The position numbers and the translations under genes were made by a program. Under the pieces are notes generated by a model, which saw only the letters and a program-made list of their open reading frames with translations, searched no databases and had not been told where the DNA came from. A DNA stretch of 64,000 bases from contig VWND01000083.1 of assembly GCA_009599575.1 (NCBI GenBank), positions 62,001 to 126,000 of the forward strand, given 5' to 3'. Positions 23,891 to 34,782 of the stretch are shown piece by piece (within the stretch, counting starts at the first letter, position 1; each line of letters starts with the position of its first letter). Source of the DNA: Blumeriella jaapii (Eukaryota; Ascomycota; Leotiomycetes; Helotiales; Drepanopezizaceae).

Positions 23891-25260
23891 GATTTAAACT
23901 GTGCTTTTAATAGCGGGGTCGTTATTCGGCTGTTTCCAAACCTTTCCAAAAGATTTTTTTTTTAAAAAATATAATCGTTTTAATCGGAATTGTCGTCGAA
24001 ATCGCTGAAATCGGAATCGCTATTTAAATTAAAATTCAAAAAATAAATTTGCTGATTTTTTTGTAAAATCGTTTTAACCGATTAGCAGCGAACGTTTTTT
24101 TCAGTTTTGTTTTATCGAATTTCGTAAGCTTATAATAGCTTTTATTTAATTCGGCCTCGCATATTTCGTAAAATCCGAGCCATTTATAATTAAGCTTAAT
24201 ATCGGCCGATTTATTAATAACGCGCTGAACGTCGTAAACCAAAACCAAATTTTTTTTTTTAATTAGCGTTTTTTTTAAAACCTTGATTTTATTTCAGATT
24301 TTTTTAACTGCCTTTTTATATTTCTTTTTTTTTAAAATTATTTTTTTTATATTTATATCGCGGTAATTTAATTATTTAAATTTTATTACTAACAGATCCG
24401 CTTTTATTTTTATTTTAACCACGTTATAAAACTTTTATATAAGCTATTTTGTTTTCAAAAGCAATCGAGCGTTTTTGCCGTATTAAATAAAAAATAAAAT
24501 TATTTTAATAAAAGCGTGTATGCATATGCGTATAACAAAAAGCATTTTCGAGAATTTCCGCGACCAACGCTTATAACTTTTTCGAATAGCTTTTGAAAAG
24601 CCGTCGAAAATATTTTTATAATTTCGTTCAACAAATCCGTTGCTTTTCGAATTATAAACTGAAATTTAAATACGCTAAATACCGTATTTTTTTGTAAAAG
24701 TTTCGATAACGCTTTTGTTTTCGGATTTATTATCGACGTTTAATTTGTTAAACAAACCGTATCGATATACAACGTTTTTTTAAAAAAAGATCGCTATAGC
24801 TTCGGAAATAGCGTTTCGGAAAAATCGCTTTTTAGGCTATTTAAATAAATCGTTAATAGCGAATACGAAGCATATATAACCGCGATCGGTAATCGGTACG
24901 CGTATAACGTCGAAATTAATTTTTTCTTAGATTTTAAAAAACCACGTCGGATATAATAAGTTTTTTTTTCGGCCAAACTTTCGTTTTTGACAAAAAATAC
25001 AGCTTTTGACGAAAGCTTTACAGTTTTCGAAATACTTTTTTTATTAAAAATCGTTTTTGATTCGGTAATAAATAATTTCAGCTTTTTTATAAAACATTTT
25101 TTCGTAGGCTTTTTTTATAATTTAAAACTTATCGGTTTTATTATTTATTATTAAGCGTTTTTAATATATATTATTTTTTATTTTATATAGTTTTTTATCG
25201 GCTAAAATATAATCGAAAGCTTGGTTTTTAAATAATTTAAATTAATAATTTAGCACGCTA
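23890..25260 (-). pseudogene. integrase of B2
   Basis: Catalytic core read leftwards: VPITDRGYICFVFAINDLF (about 24845-24905), then VDNKSENKSVIETFTKKYGI (near 24690-24750) and SNGFVERNYKNIFDGFSKAI (near 24590-24650). These supply the D, D, E positions, with the glycines before the second Asp and Glu partly mutated. The C-terminal GPF/Y-like module is at 24036-24248 (LNYKWLGFYEICEAEL, TKLKKTFAANRLKRFYKK). An acidic Asp/Ser tail follows near 23975-24030. This fits a Ty3/Gypsy integrase without a chromodomain. Confidence 0.82.
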
Positions 25261-25383
25261 AATAATTTGAATAAAATAATTAAATAATATACGATTAAAT
25301 AAAAATTCTCCGTTTCGTAATTGTCGATTAAAAGTTTATTTTCGTCGTTAATCGGCTTATTCCGATCGTTTTCGATTAAATCC

Positions 25384-25479
25384 ATTCGCGATACTAGCCG
25401 AAATAATAACGCGAATGCTTTTTCGGCCCGAAAATTAGTGTTTTTTACTCGCGGTGCCAGCCGAAATAGCAACGCGAAT
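25384..25479. repeat. Paired 33-bp inverted-repeat cassettes, B2 sites 2 and 3
   Basis: 25384-25416 and 25447-25479 with a 30-bp spacer containing TTTTTCGGCCCGAAAA. Translated on the minus strand both give LFRLAPR-type peptides linked by NTNFRAEKAF. The second left arm reads ACTCGCG. Confidence 0.88.
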
Positions 25480-27380
25480 AGTTTTGGCTTTATAAAATTC
25501 AAAGCGCAAATAGCGAAATAACCGATTTCGTCAGCGATTTATTCGTCGATATTTTGTTCGTTTTATTTAGCGAAATCAAACGAATAAAAGCGTTTTCGTT
25601 TGGAAAGGCCGTTTGCCGTTGTATTAATTATTTTTTTAATATATTTAATTTCGAAATTTATAAATCGCATTTAAGCTATTTAATTAATAACGAGCGCTTT
25701 TGATAAATTATTAGCTTTTTTATTTAATTAATCGACAAAAACTTTTGCGTCTATTTTTAAAATAAAATATACGCCGTATAATTCGCTTTTTATTTTTTTT
25801 ATTGTTTTAAAAGCGCCTCGATATTTTCGTTTAATAGCATCGTAGCGTGCTTTCGCGGAAAACCATAAATCGCTTTCGAATCGTAAAAAATGCCGTTTTT
25901 TATTTTTATCGATTTATTATAATACAGCTTTTTAACCGAAAATATTAGCGTCGATAGTTAAAATAATCTTTTCTGCGTTTGGGCTGTAATCGATTCGTAT
26001 AAATAATAAGGCCGATAAAAAGTCGTTTTTAAGAATTTTTATAATTTTATTTTGTTTTTTTTTTTAAACGAAATCGATTTTTTTTTTTATCGTAGCGTAA
26101 ATAAATGCAGCTTTTTAAAAAAAATTTTTAATTTAATTACGGTAGTAAATCACAACGCTAATAAAAGCTCTAGCTTCGGTAATATTTTTACACTTTTTTT
26201 ATTCGCAGATTTTTTTAATTTTTTTTCGTTAAAAGTGGCGGCCAACGCTATCAGTTATATAGCCAACGATATTTATTTCGGATATGCAAAATTTTAATCG
26301 AAGGTTAATAATAACTTTAGCTTTTTCGAAGCAAACTATAATTTTATCGATGTTTTAAATATATTTTATTATATAACGTCGAATTTTAGAAAAAATCTTT
26401 TTATTATTATAATATAATTTAAAGCCTTTTATTTTAACGTCGTTAATATAAAAAAAAACAATATCGAAAATGCAAATTATAAGAATTTTATATATTATTT
26501 TTACGAATTAAACGATTGAATTAATAGCTTTTATAAATACTCTGGTTATACGCAGCAAACCGATTGGAATTTAAATTGTTATTATATTTCGAAATCGTAA
26601 ATCAAGCATCAAATGATCGTAGCCGGAAAACAAATCGAAAAAAAAGCGATTATTAATTTTGCGAATTCGTTCGAAAATTAATCGACGTTAAATGGCACGT
26701 TAGCGTTTCGAATCGTTATTTTGTTTATTTCGACGACCGCGGTAATAAATTTATAAATGCTTTTTTTTTTTTTCGCAACGATAAACTATTTGTTTTTGTA
26801 TAGGCCGTGGCAAAACTCGAAGATCTTTTGCTTAATTCGTTTTTTCAGCATTTCGACTATTTTATCCTAAAGGGTTTTAGAAACTGAAAAGGTCTTTTTT
26901 TGCCAGGTTTCGTAAAACACGGTTTTGATATCGATATAAAGCGTAATATTAAAACTGAATTAGCTTATTTCGGTAAAATCGAAAGCTATAGCTTTTTTTC
27001 GATTGCGTAAGATTTCGTATAAAATCTTTTTTTTTTTAGTAAAAATTAGGTTTCGATTGCTAAATTATTAAATCGTTTTTTTATAAATCGGCTGCCAGAT
27101 GATAAATTGAAAAATCGGCCGGTAATAAATCCTTCGAATTCGCTAGTAATTAATTAAAATAATTTTGTTATTTTATTTTTTTCAAACCAATCGTTTATTT
27201 TTCCGGAAATATTTTTACCGAATTCGCCGAGATTTACAAATCGTATTTTATTAGTTTTGCGCTTGTAAAAAATACTAATATTAATACAAAAAAATAAAAT
27301 ATATAAATCGGGTTTATTTAATACGAAAACGAAATCTTCGAAACTTTTATTTCCGAATTAATAATTAAAAATATTAATAT
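25480..27380 (-). pseudogene. reverse transcriptase and RNase H of B2
   Basis: RT fingers/palm: RNANVPFNVDQFSNEFAKL and FFFDLFSGYDHLMLDLRFR at about 26590-26710, which match the fungal form D-F-F-S-G-Y-D-Q with its catalytic Asp. The second active-site pair appears as FFYINDVKIKG (FIDD-type in relatives, one Asp now Asn), near 26450. RNase H follows at about 25560-26020, with SPNAEKIILTIDANIFG-like sequence and a tether region before the cassettes. Stops at Gln/Trp and one or two frameshifts. Confidence 0.78.
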
Positions 27381-27391
27381 TAGCCAATTTT

Positions 27392-27424
27392 ATTCGCGGT
27401 GCTATTTCGATTGATAACGCGAAT
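27392..27424. repeat. 33-bp inverted-repeat cassette, B2 site 4
   Basis: ATTCGCG...CGCGAAT, both arms intact, between protease and RT. On the minus strand it reads Phe-Ala-Leu-Ser-Ile-Glu-Ile-Ala-Pro-Arg-Ile. Confidence 0.88.
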
Positions 27425-27699
27425 GCTTTTAGCCGAGTATTTTCCAGGTTTTGTTATAGCCTAGCGTTTATTTTAAAACCAAAGCCGGTTATTTGTTTCC
27501 CGATAAAACGTCGATTAAAAAAATCTTATCGCCGGCGACGGTAATTTGATTTTAAAAAAATCGGTTTCAGTTTTAAAAAAAAGCTTTTATCTGGCCGTTT
27601 TCGGTGTATTTAAAGCTGACGAAACTTTTTAGAATTCAGAGCATTTTAAAAATAATAAAATAAAAGCATTTTTTTATTATTAAAAAGTTTCTATAAATA

Positions 27700-27990
27700 A
27701 TAATACTTCCAACGTCGACTTTTATATTTTATATAATTTTATTAAACTTAATCGTATTTTTATTAACGATAATATAAATTATTCGCTTATCGGTGATAAT
27801 TAAAATATTATTGGTTTCGGCTGTTTTCTGGTTTATACAATTGACTTCGGCTTTATTATCGAGTAAAGCGAAAGCGGTTATATTTTTTTTAAGTATAATT
27901 TTTATTTTTAATATTTTTATAGCCGTATAAAAGCAGTTTCGTCGTTTTGACTTTTGGGTTTTTATAGCGAAAATCAAAAGGCTGACTTTT
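27700..27990 (-). pseudogene. retropepsin region of B2
   Basis: FALLDNKAEVNCINQKTAE at about 27826-27882 is the aspartic protease active-site loop, with Asp retained and Ser-Gly changed to Asn-Lys by G-to-A. The frame is open over 27729-27977. Confidence 0.72.
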
Positions 27991-28489
27991 CCGAAGATTT
28001 CTTTTTATCGGCTAAATTGATTGCGATATTATAAATTTCTTTTTGGTTTTTTTTTAATTTAAAATCGTTTTTTTTTCGAATGATTTTTATTTTTTCGTTT
28101 TTTTTAATGCAAAAATTTATTTATTAATAATTTTATCGAATTTTTCTTTTATATTAAATAAATCGCTGAATTTTAATTTAATTTTTTGTTTTATAATTCT
28201 TTTAATAGCTTCGTCGACGGCTTCGAAGCTAATATATTTGTCGATTTATTTTTCGCTTTGCATTAGTAATAAGCGTTTAAAAATTGATACTTTTTAAATA
28301 ATTTAAACCGAAGTGTCGGTGTCGATATCGTTTATATCGTCGTTAATTTCTTTTATTATAAGCGTTTTTTAATAATTTTATCGGTTTTTTTTCGAATTCC
28401 AAAATCTTTTTTCTTTTCGATTCTAACGTTTTTTTTTATATTAGTTAATTTAACGAATAAAACAAAAGCATTTTGCTTTCTTATAATTT

Positions 28490-30110
28490 GCTAGCTTAAT
28501 TATGCAATTATAATATTTGCAAATGCGATATTTGCATTAGAAATATATATATTTATTTTTTAATTATATATTTGAATTCTATTTATATTTAAAATAAAAG
28601 TTTTCTTTTTAATTAATACGCTTTTTGGAATGTTTTCTTTTTTACTAATAAAAATCGTTTTTGCATTTTTTTTATTTTCCAAGCAATCGTTCTATTCCGT
28701 ACTTTTCATTTTTAAACGAATAATATTTAATTAGCTCTGGTTTTCAGCTTTATTAAAAAGGCTTATTTCTGCTTCCGTCGGTCCGAAGCAAATCGCTTTA
28801 TACTTATTAATATAGCAAATACTATTATTTATACAGAAATTAAATGCTTTGCATTCAAAGCGAATATAAGGTTTTTCGTAATAAATTTTTTTATTATTAC
28901 AAAATTCACACTTAAAGCTACGGAATCTGTTTTAATAATTACTTCTACCATTTTAATAGCCGCGATTTTGATTCCCGCGTTGGTTTCCTTCTTTTTTCTA
29001 ATAATCGTTATTGTAATTAATATTTCGCTGATTTTAATCGCTAATACGGAAAAATTGCTACTAAGCAGCTATTACTTTTACGATAGCTTGGCGAAATTGA
29101 TCGTTTCGCGCATTTTAAAAAAAATAATTGTTGTAAAAGCCATTTTAATCGTTTTTATTATCTGAATTGACGTAAAAGAATTTCTTCTGCTATTGCATAA
29201 AACCCTCGACTTTGCTTTAAAGTTTTTAAATTTTAATATCGGTAAATTTTAATACGAAAATTTCGATATTTTTATTAAGTTTTTCCAAGCCAATAGATTT
29301 TGCAAAACGATTAAATAATATAATAACTAGTTATTTTTTAGCGATTTCGGTAATTTTTAATAATTGAGCATATTTTTATACTAAAGCTTTCACGTTTTTT
29401 TTGTAAATAAAAAAAAAAAATTTCTTTTGGTTTATAACTTCGATAATACGTTTATTTTAGTTTTGTTTAAAAACGAACTTCACAAATTTGAAATACTAAT
29501 CGAAAGTTTCAGAATCTTGTTTATTAATTTTAAAATGCTTAATAATCTTGTTGCGAATACTGGTTGGAAAACTAAATAAAAACAATCTTTTTTGCTCAAT
29601 TTTGTTTAAAACTTTTTTATTAACGAAAACGTTAGAAACTTTCGTATAAATACGATAATAAGCCTTAAGTTTTTTAGCTTAGCGAATTATTATAACAAAT
29701 TGTTTAAAAAAAGCGATAATATCGCGAATTTGTTAGCGGTCGTAGTTTCGGAATTCCGATTTTAAAGCTTTAACTAGCTTACGCCAGTTTCGAACCCTAA
29801 TAGCTTTTTATTTATTTATCGATTTAATAATATCTTTGGTAATTGGGTTATAATAACGAAAAAATTTATCGAATATTTTAGTTTCGGAGATTCCGAAATT
29901 CTTACAAGTTTTTTTATATTTCTCGATAAAATCGGTAATATTGGCGCTATTAAATAAAAGTGTACCAAAAAAGCCAGGAAAGGGCATGCGGCCTCGTATA
30001 AAAAAACGAAAAGCGTCGTTGTTTATAATATTAGCGAAAGTGTTGATAGAATTTAAATTAAATAAATAAATGTTTTCTAAAATTGCAAATTGTGAGTTTT
30101 TAATATAAAA
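28490..30110 (-). pseudogene. gag core of B2
   Basis: Begins near 30001 with Arg-Gly-Arg-Met-Pro-Phe-Pro-Gly, followed by LLFNSANITDFIEKYKKTCK, a signature of fungal Ty3/Gypsy gag (N-terminal capsid helix). The nucleocapsid Cys cluster CEFCNNKKIYYEKPYIRFEC lies near 28840-28920, probably a zinc knuckle with mutated ligands. Downstream it is rich in Lys/Asn and runs into the protease without a clear stop, suggesting one Gag-Pol frame. RIP stops throughout. Confidence 0.78.
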
Positions 30111-30121
30111 GAAATCGTTTT

Positions 30122-30770
30122 TAATAAAAAAGCTATTAAAAAAGTTTTTGTGTTTTTTAAAAAAATTAAATAAAATAAAATTGCGTTTAAATATTTAAAT
30201 AGCGTATTAAAAAACTTGTTTTTTAATAAGTTAACTGGATTGATATAATATTATTATATAATCCACGGTTTCGATATTCCGTGGCTTAAGCTAATGCACG
30301 TACAATTATTTTTTTATTGTTTTTAATAAAAAGCCGCAAATTGTAATTATTATAATCATAAAACGTAAAATCAAAAGGTTAAGTTTTCGCCAGGCGTTTG
30401 ACCAAAAGAAATTTAGTTTAAAAGGGCCGAGCGCAGCGGTCGAAGCGTACGAACCAATATTCGATTTATTATTTTTAGACAAAAAAGCGACTTTCGAGCT
30501 TTGAACTTCGTACGGTTCAGAATTGCCTGATCGCAATTTCAAACGTTTCTAAGATATATTACACTTTTGTAATTTAATAATTATGCGCAAAATAAAAAAA
30601 GCTATTAAAAGTCTTTTATATAATACAGCTGCGAATAATACTATATAAAAGATTTTTTAAGCCGTAATAGCGAAATATCGAAATCGATTTTGATTCCGAA
30701 TCTGAAAAATGCATCGGCGAATATATAAAAACGAAACGCCGAAGTTTGAATTCCTGCGTAAATTATTAAA
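30122..30770 (-). pseudogene. Leader and gag N-terminal extension of B2
   Basis: 650-bp segment between the gag core and the 5' LTR. A frame at 30306-30542 includes KLRSGNSEPYEVQSSKVAFL and ASTAALGPFKLNFFWSNAWR, and recurs in 31038-31684, 50843-51485 and 56273-56925. In B4 this frame is in phase with the gag core, so it is likely a gag N-terminal extension rather than untranslated leader; in B2 the two are out of phase by one base. Confidence 0.6.
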
Positions 30771-31037
30771 TATAAAAGTAGATAGGAAAATCAAATTAAT
30801 ACGGCTATATATCGGTAGGTAAAATAATTTAGAAAATCCCTAGAAAAAATTGAAAAAAGGAAAAGAAAAATAAATAAAGGTATAAATTAAACTGCGTGCT
30901 TATAATACTATCTAAAGGAATGTTTTGCTTTTATATCTGTTGAAGGTAGTTAATGGCAGAGGGTTTCGGAGGGGTTTATGCCTCGACCATAGCTAAAACT
31001 ACCAACTTCTATCAATACAAGGTATTACCGTTTTATA
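30771..31037 (-). repeat. 5' LTR of B2 (267 bp)
   Basis: Starts TATAAAAGTAG, ends CGTTTTATA. The minus-strand TATA box TATAAAAG is intact at 30928-30935. Confidence 0.93.
30928..30935 (-). promoter_or_regulatory. TATA box in B2 5' LTR
   Basis: TATAAAAG on the coding strand, about 100 bp into the LTR. It is kept in most B LTRs (for example 56108-56115 in B4). Promoter role inferred from sequence and position. Confidence 0.55.
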
Positions 31038-31684
31038 ATAAAAAAGCTATTAAAAAGGTTTTTGTATTTTCTGAAAGAATTAAATAAAATAAAATTGTAT
31101 CCAGATATTTAAATAATATATTAAAAAACTTGTTTTTTAATAAATTAACTAAATTAATATAATATTACTATATAATCCACGGTTTCGATATTTCGTGGCT
31201 CAAACCAATGCACGTACAGTTATTTTTTTATTACTTTTAATAAAAAGCCGCAAATTATAATTGTTATAATCACAAAGCGTAAAATCAAAAAATTAAGTTT
31301 TCGCCAGGCGTTTAACCAAAAAAGATTTAATTTAAAAAGGCCGAGCGCAGCGGTCGAAACGTATAAATTAATATTCGATTTGTTATTTTTAAATAAAAAA
31401 GCGATTTTCGAGCTTTAAATTTCGCACGGTTCAAAATTGTCTGACCGTAATTTCAAACGTTTCTGAAATATATTGCATTTTTGTAATTTAATAACTGTGC
31501 GCAAAATAAAAAAAGCTATTAAAAGTCTTTTATATAATACAGCTGCGAATAATATTATATAAAAAATCTTTTAAGCCGTAATAGCGAAATATCGAAATCG
31601 ATTTTAATTATAAATTTAAAAAATATATCGGCGAATATATAAAAACGAAATACCGAAGTTTGAATCTCTGCGTAAATTATCAAA
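31038..31684 (-). pseudogene. Leader and gag N-terminal extension of B1
   Basis: Displaced start of B1, separated from its gag core (ending at 19772) by the B2 insertion. It is colinear with 30122-30770. The words ASTAA and FKLNFFWSNA of the extension are still traceable near 31330-31370. Confidence 0.65.
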
Positions 31685-31951
31685 TATAAAAATAAATAGG
31701 AAAACCAAATTAATACGGCTATATATCGATAAATAAAATAATTTAGAAAATCCTTAGAAAAAACTGAAAAAAGAAAAAAAAAAATAAATGAAAATATAAA
31801 TTGGACTGCGTGCTTATAATACTATCTAAGGGAATGCTTTGCTTTTATACCTGTTGAAAATAGTTAATAATAAGGGATTTCGGAAGAATCCATGCCTCGA
31901 CCATAGCTAAAACTACCAACTTCTATTAATACAAGGTATCACCGTTTTACA
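31685..31951 (-). repeat. 5' LTR of B1 (267 bp)
   Basis: Starts TATAAAAATAAATAGG and ends CCGTTTTACA, followed by the target duplication CTAA and then C2 pol. Confidence 0.93.
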
Positions 31952-31955
31952 CTAA

Positions 31956-33560
31956 AGATTTCATTTATTCTAAAATTCCTTTGGTTGCGAAATATCGACT
32001 CCGCTATAAGCTTTCGAACTAAATCGTGGCGATACCCAATCGAACGCTTACAGCTTAATTTCGTTACAATCAAACGTTTTAAAAAAAAATCCAAAAGAAA
32101 GCAAGCGTTTTATATCGTTTTAAAAAAAGCTACTGAAAAACAATACCAATTACCCTTCAAATACGACGATTACGCCGACGTATTCGACGATACCGCCGCG
32201 GTTACCCTAGCTTCTTACCATCCTATAAAGCATCGAATAAACCTCGCGGAGGGGAAGGACCCTTTTTGGGAACCAGTTTATTTTTTGTCGAAATCTAAAC
32301 TCACCGAATTACGCGAATATTTCGATTCGAATTTAAAAAAAAGCTAAATAAGAAAATCTATTAGTTCTGCCGGCGCACCGGTAATATTTATACCGAAAAA
32401 AAACGGGAATTTACGATTATGCGTCGATTATAAAAGTTTAAACGCAGTTACGGTTAAAAATCGAACTCTTTTACCTTTTATCAGCGAAACTTTAAATCGT
32501 TTGAAAAAAACTAAAATATTTATCAAACTAAATTTTATTTGGGCGTACCACCGCCTTCGAATAAAAGAAAAAAATAAATAGAAAACTGCGTTTCGCATTC
32601 GTTACGGACACTTCGAATACTGCGTATTATTTTTCGGCCTTTCGAACGCATCAGCAATTTTCTAAGTATATATTAATTAAGCTTTAATCGGTTTAATAAA
32701 TATTACGTATATAATTTACTTCGACGATATTTTAATATTTTCCGAAAACTCCGACGATTATATAAACGCGGTAAAAAAAGTTTTCGAAAAACTTCGTATT
32801 AACAAATTTTACGAAAATCTGAAAAAATATACTTTCGATACGAATAAGATTAAATTTCTAAGCTTCGTCGTTATTCCTACGGAAATTAAAATAGACCCAA
32901 AAAAAATAAATAATATTCGGAAATAGCCCCTTTTTATTACGTGGCGAAATATTCAAATATTTTTAGGTTTCACCAACTTTTACAAACGTTTTATTAAAAA
33001 CTACGTTAAGCTTTGCCGATTTATTACAAATCTTTTAAAAAAAATGTAACGAAGAAAAATGTCGGATTTTTTTCGTTTTTTATTCGAAGCGAAGCTTGCT
33101 TTTTTATTTTTAAAAAAAAAGTTTTGCTAAGCACCGATTCTACGCTATTTCGATTTTTGATTAAAAATCCAAATTAAAATAAACGCTTCGAAATTCGTTA
33201 TAAACGGAATATTATTTTAATTGTTCGGAAAAAATGCGAAAGCATATTAGCATTTTATCGTATATTATTCGAAAAAGCTTTTTTTTATAAAATAAAAATA
33301 CAAAATTTACGACGCTAAGCTAATAGCTATAATTTACGCTTTTAAATAATAAAACCAATATTTACGTAGCGTTTCCGACGTTATTATTATACGTATAAAT
33401 TATTATAATTTGAAATATTTTTTTACAAAAAAACGTTTAAACGGACGCCAAGCGAAATAGGCCGACGAGCTAGCTAAATACGATTTTGCAATCGAATATA
33501 AAACAGAAGTTTTTAATCCGGCGGATGGTTTTTTTTGCCGGCCAAATTTAAAAAAAAATT
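31956..33560 (+). pseudogene. reverse transcriptase and RNase H of C2
   Basis: The protease-RT linker 31985-32347 is open for 120 codons with its Gln codons intact (DDYADVFDDTAAVTLASYHP). RT motifs follow: IPKKNGNLRLCVDYKSLNAV (about 32394-32455), IFIKLNFIWAYHRLRI (near 32520-32570) with the motif-A Asp changed to Asn, and IIYFDDILIFSEN, whose YFDD at 32717-32728 is intact. RNase H and connection follow from about 33040 (LRYFD, NEQLPTLYRKLKLAY near 33575). Only scattered TAA/TAG interrupt it. This is the least mutated pol stretch in the window. Confidence 0.87.
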
Positions 33561-34078
33561 TAAAAAAAAATAACGAGCAGCTGCCTACGCTGTATCGTAA
33601 GCTAAAACTAGCTTATTTAAGAAATTTTAAAATATTCTTCGCAGTAAAAACACGCTTAAAATCGGAGCATAAACTATTTCGCGCCGATAAGTATTCGAAG
33701 CTTTTGTTAACGGAATCAAAAAGTAAAAAGCAAACGGGAAAAAGCCAAATAAAAAGCTTTTTCGCCGGACTGTTTTTTGCTGGTATTATTAATTGCAAAT
33801 AATACATATTACAAAGCGTAGCCGTTATATTGCTATAATCCGAAACGGCTAATAACGAACTAGCAAAACCGATTTACAAAATTATTTTTAAATTGCAAAA
33901 ATTTAATTTTTTTATATTATAAAAAACGTACGAGTCGGCCTCGCAAAGCAGTCGAGCCGGATCCGAAAAACATTAACGTATAAATTAAAATAAATTACTA
34001 CGTTACAAAAAACATACGTATATTCCGAATAAAAGCGCTATTAAAAACGAAATATTAAAAATTAATTACGACGATTCG
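33560..34078 (+). pseudogene. RNase H to integrase tether and start of integrase, C2
   Basis: Pol continues rightwards with RTYES-like and NKSAIKNEILKINYDDS sequence leading into the HHCC domain. It is cut at 34078 by C1 and resumes at 41445 (DRRPLKLSANAKTGRKKYFW in translation). The join is exact once the ATTCG duplication is counted once. Confidence 0.75.
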
Positions 34079-34490
34079 TGTAAGGATTGAAAGGCAGGGA
34101 AACACTAGTTCAGATAATAGAGCTCAGATAAGGTTGGGTTGATAGTCAGACTGATTTCTACTTTTTATATCTCTAGTAAAAGGCGTGTATAAGTATAAAA
34201 GAAGGGGTGGAGCCCTCGAAAAAGTATTTCCCAGGAAACCAGGCGAATCCTATTTAATATGCTTTTCCAGCCTCTATTCCGACCTTTTTTTATTTTTTTT
34301 AATATAATTTTAATAACTGGTTTTTTAGCAATTATTTTTATAAAATATTTTATTTAAATATTATTTCCAACTTTTATAATATTATCCGGCCTTTACGGTT
34401 TATCCGCAGAAAGTGCTATTCGAAGATTAGTAAAAAGCAGAAGGTTTTGGCGGATTATTTGACTTATATATATAATATTGGTTTTTAATA
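34079..34490 (-). repeat. 3' LTR of C1 (412 bp)
   Basis: Starts TGTAAGGATTGAAAGG and ends GGTTTTTAATA (GGTTCCTGACA in the partner). Confidence 0.94.
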
Positions 34491-34724
34491 TTACCCCCTT
34501 TTTTAGGCTTTTGGTTTCCAAAAGCGACTGATTTTTTTATGCGTATATTTCCGTATATAACGTACGTTACGCCTTCGAAATAACGTGCAGTTTTTTTCGC
34601 TTTTGGTCGTGAATTATAGCTGTTTCGTCCGTTTTCGGTCGTGAATTATAGCTGTTTTGCTGTTTTGTTTTTTTTGTTTTCGGTAGCGTTCGTATTTTCG
34701 TTTGAAAAAGCCTTTTTTTTTAAA
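34491..34724. other. Spacer between C1 3' LTR and antisense ORF
   Basis: No coding frame seen. It contains two copies of a short unit around GTGAATTATAGCTGTTT (about 34608-34660), also present in C2 near 43750-43800. It may hold the promoter of the antisense ORF, but nothing definite is visible. Confidence 0.4.
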
Positions 34725-34745
34725 ATGGCCGCTATTTTCCTATTT

Positions 34746-34782
<37 letters not shown>

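Larger units (their letters stand above)
19773..31037 (-). mobile_element. Element B2: complete family-B element (11,265 bp) inside B1
   Basis: Bounded by 267-bp LTRs at 19773-20039 and 30771-31037 and flanked by ATAA at 19769-19772 and 31038-31041. Removing it rejoins B1 exactly as the uninterrupted sequence appears in B2 itself (30115-30140). It is the most informative copy: gag, protease, RT, RNase H, integrase and the extra ORF are all present and unbroken by other insertions. Its length is large for a fungal Ty3/Gypsy element, and the extra ORF accounts for most of the excess. Confidence 0.95.
2953..31951 (-). mobile_element. Element B1: family-B Ty3/Gypsy element, interrupted by A1 and B2
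   Basis: B1 reads right to left. Its own pieces are 2953-5044, 11511-19772 and 31042-31951. It begins with TGTAAAA and ends with TTTTACA, flanked by CTAA at 2949-2952 and 31952-31955. A1 entered its extra ORF and B2 entered its gag/leader junction. With both insertions removed it is about 11.3 kb, colinear with B2. Order along the coding strand: 5' LTR, gag, protease, RT, RNase H, integrase, large extra ORF, 3' LTR. Confidence 0.9.

Noticed and set aside
30740..30770. tRNA gene or primer-binding site from the GGAATTCAAAC-like word beside the B2 LTR
   Set aside because: It resembles a T-arm complement but no TGG follows the LTR and the spacing does not fit; too mutated to support.
30122..31951. 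Tandem duplication of a 916-bp unit (leader plus LTR)
   Set aside because: The repeat is the leader and LTR of B2 followed by the displaced leader and LTR of B1; the ATAA target duplication explains it.
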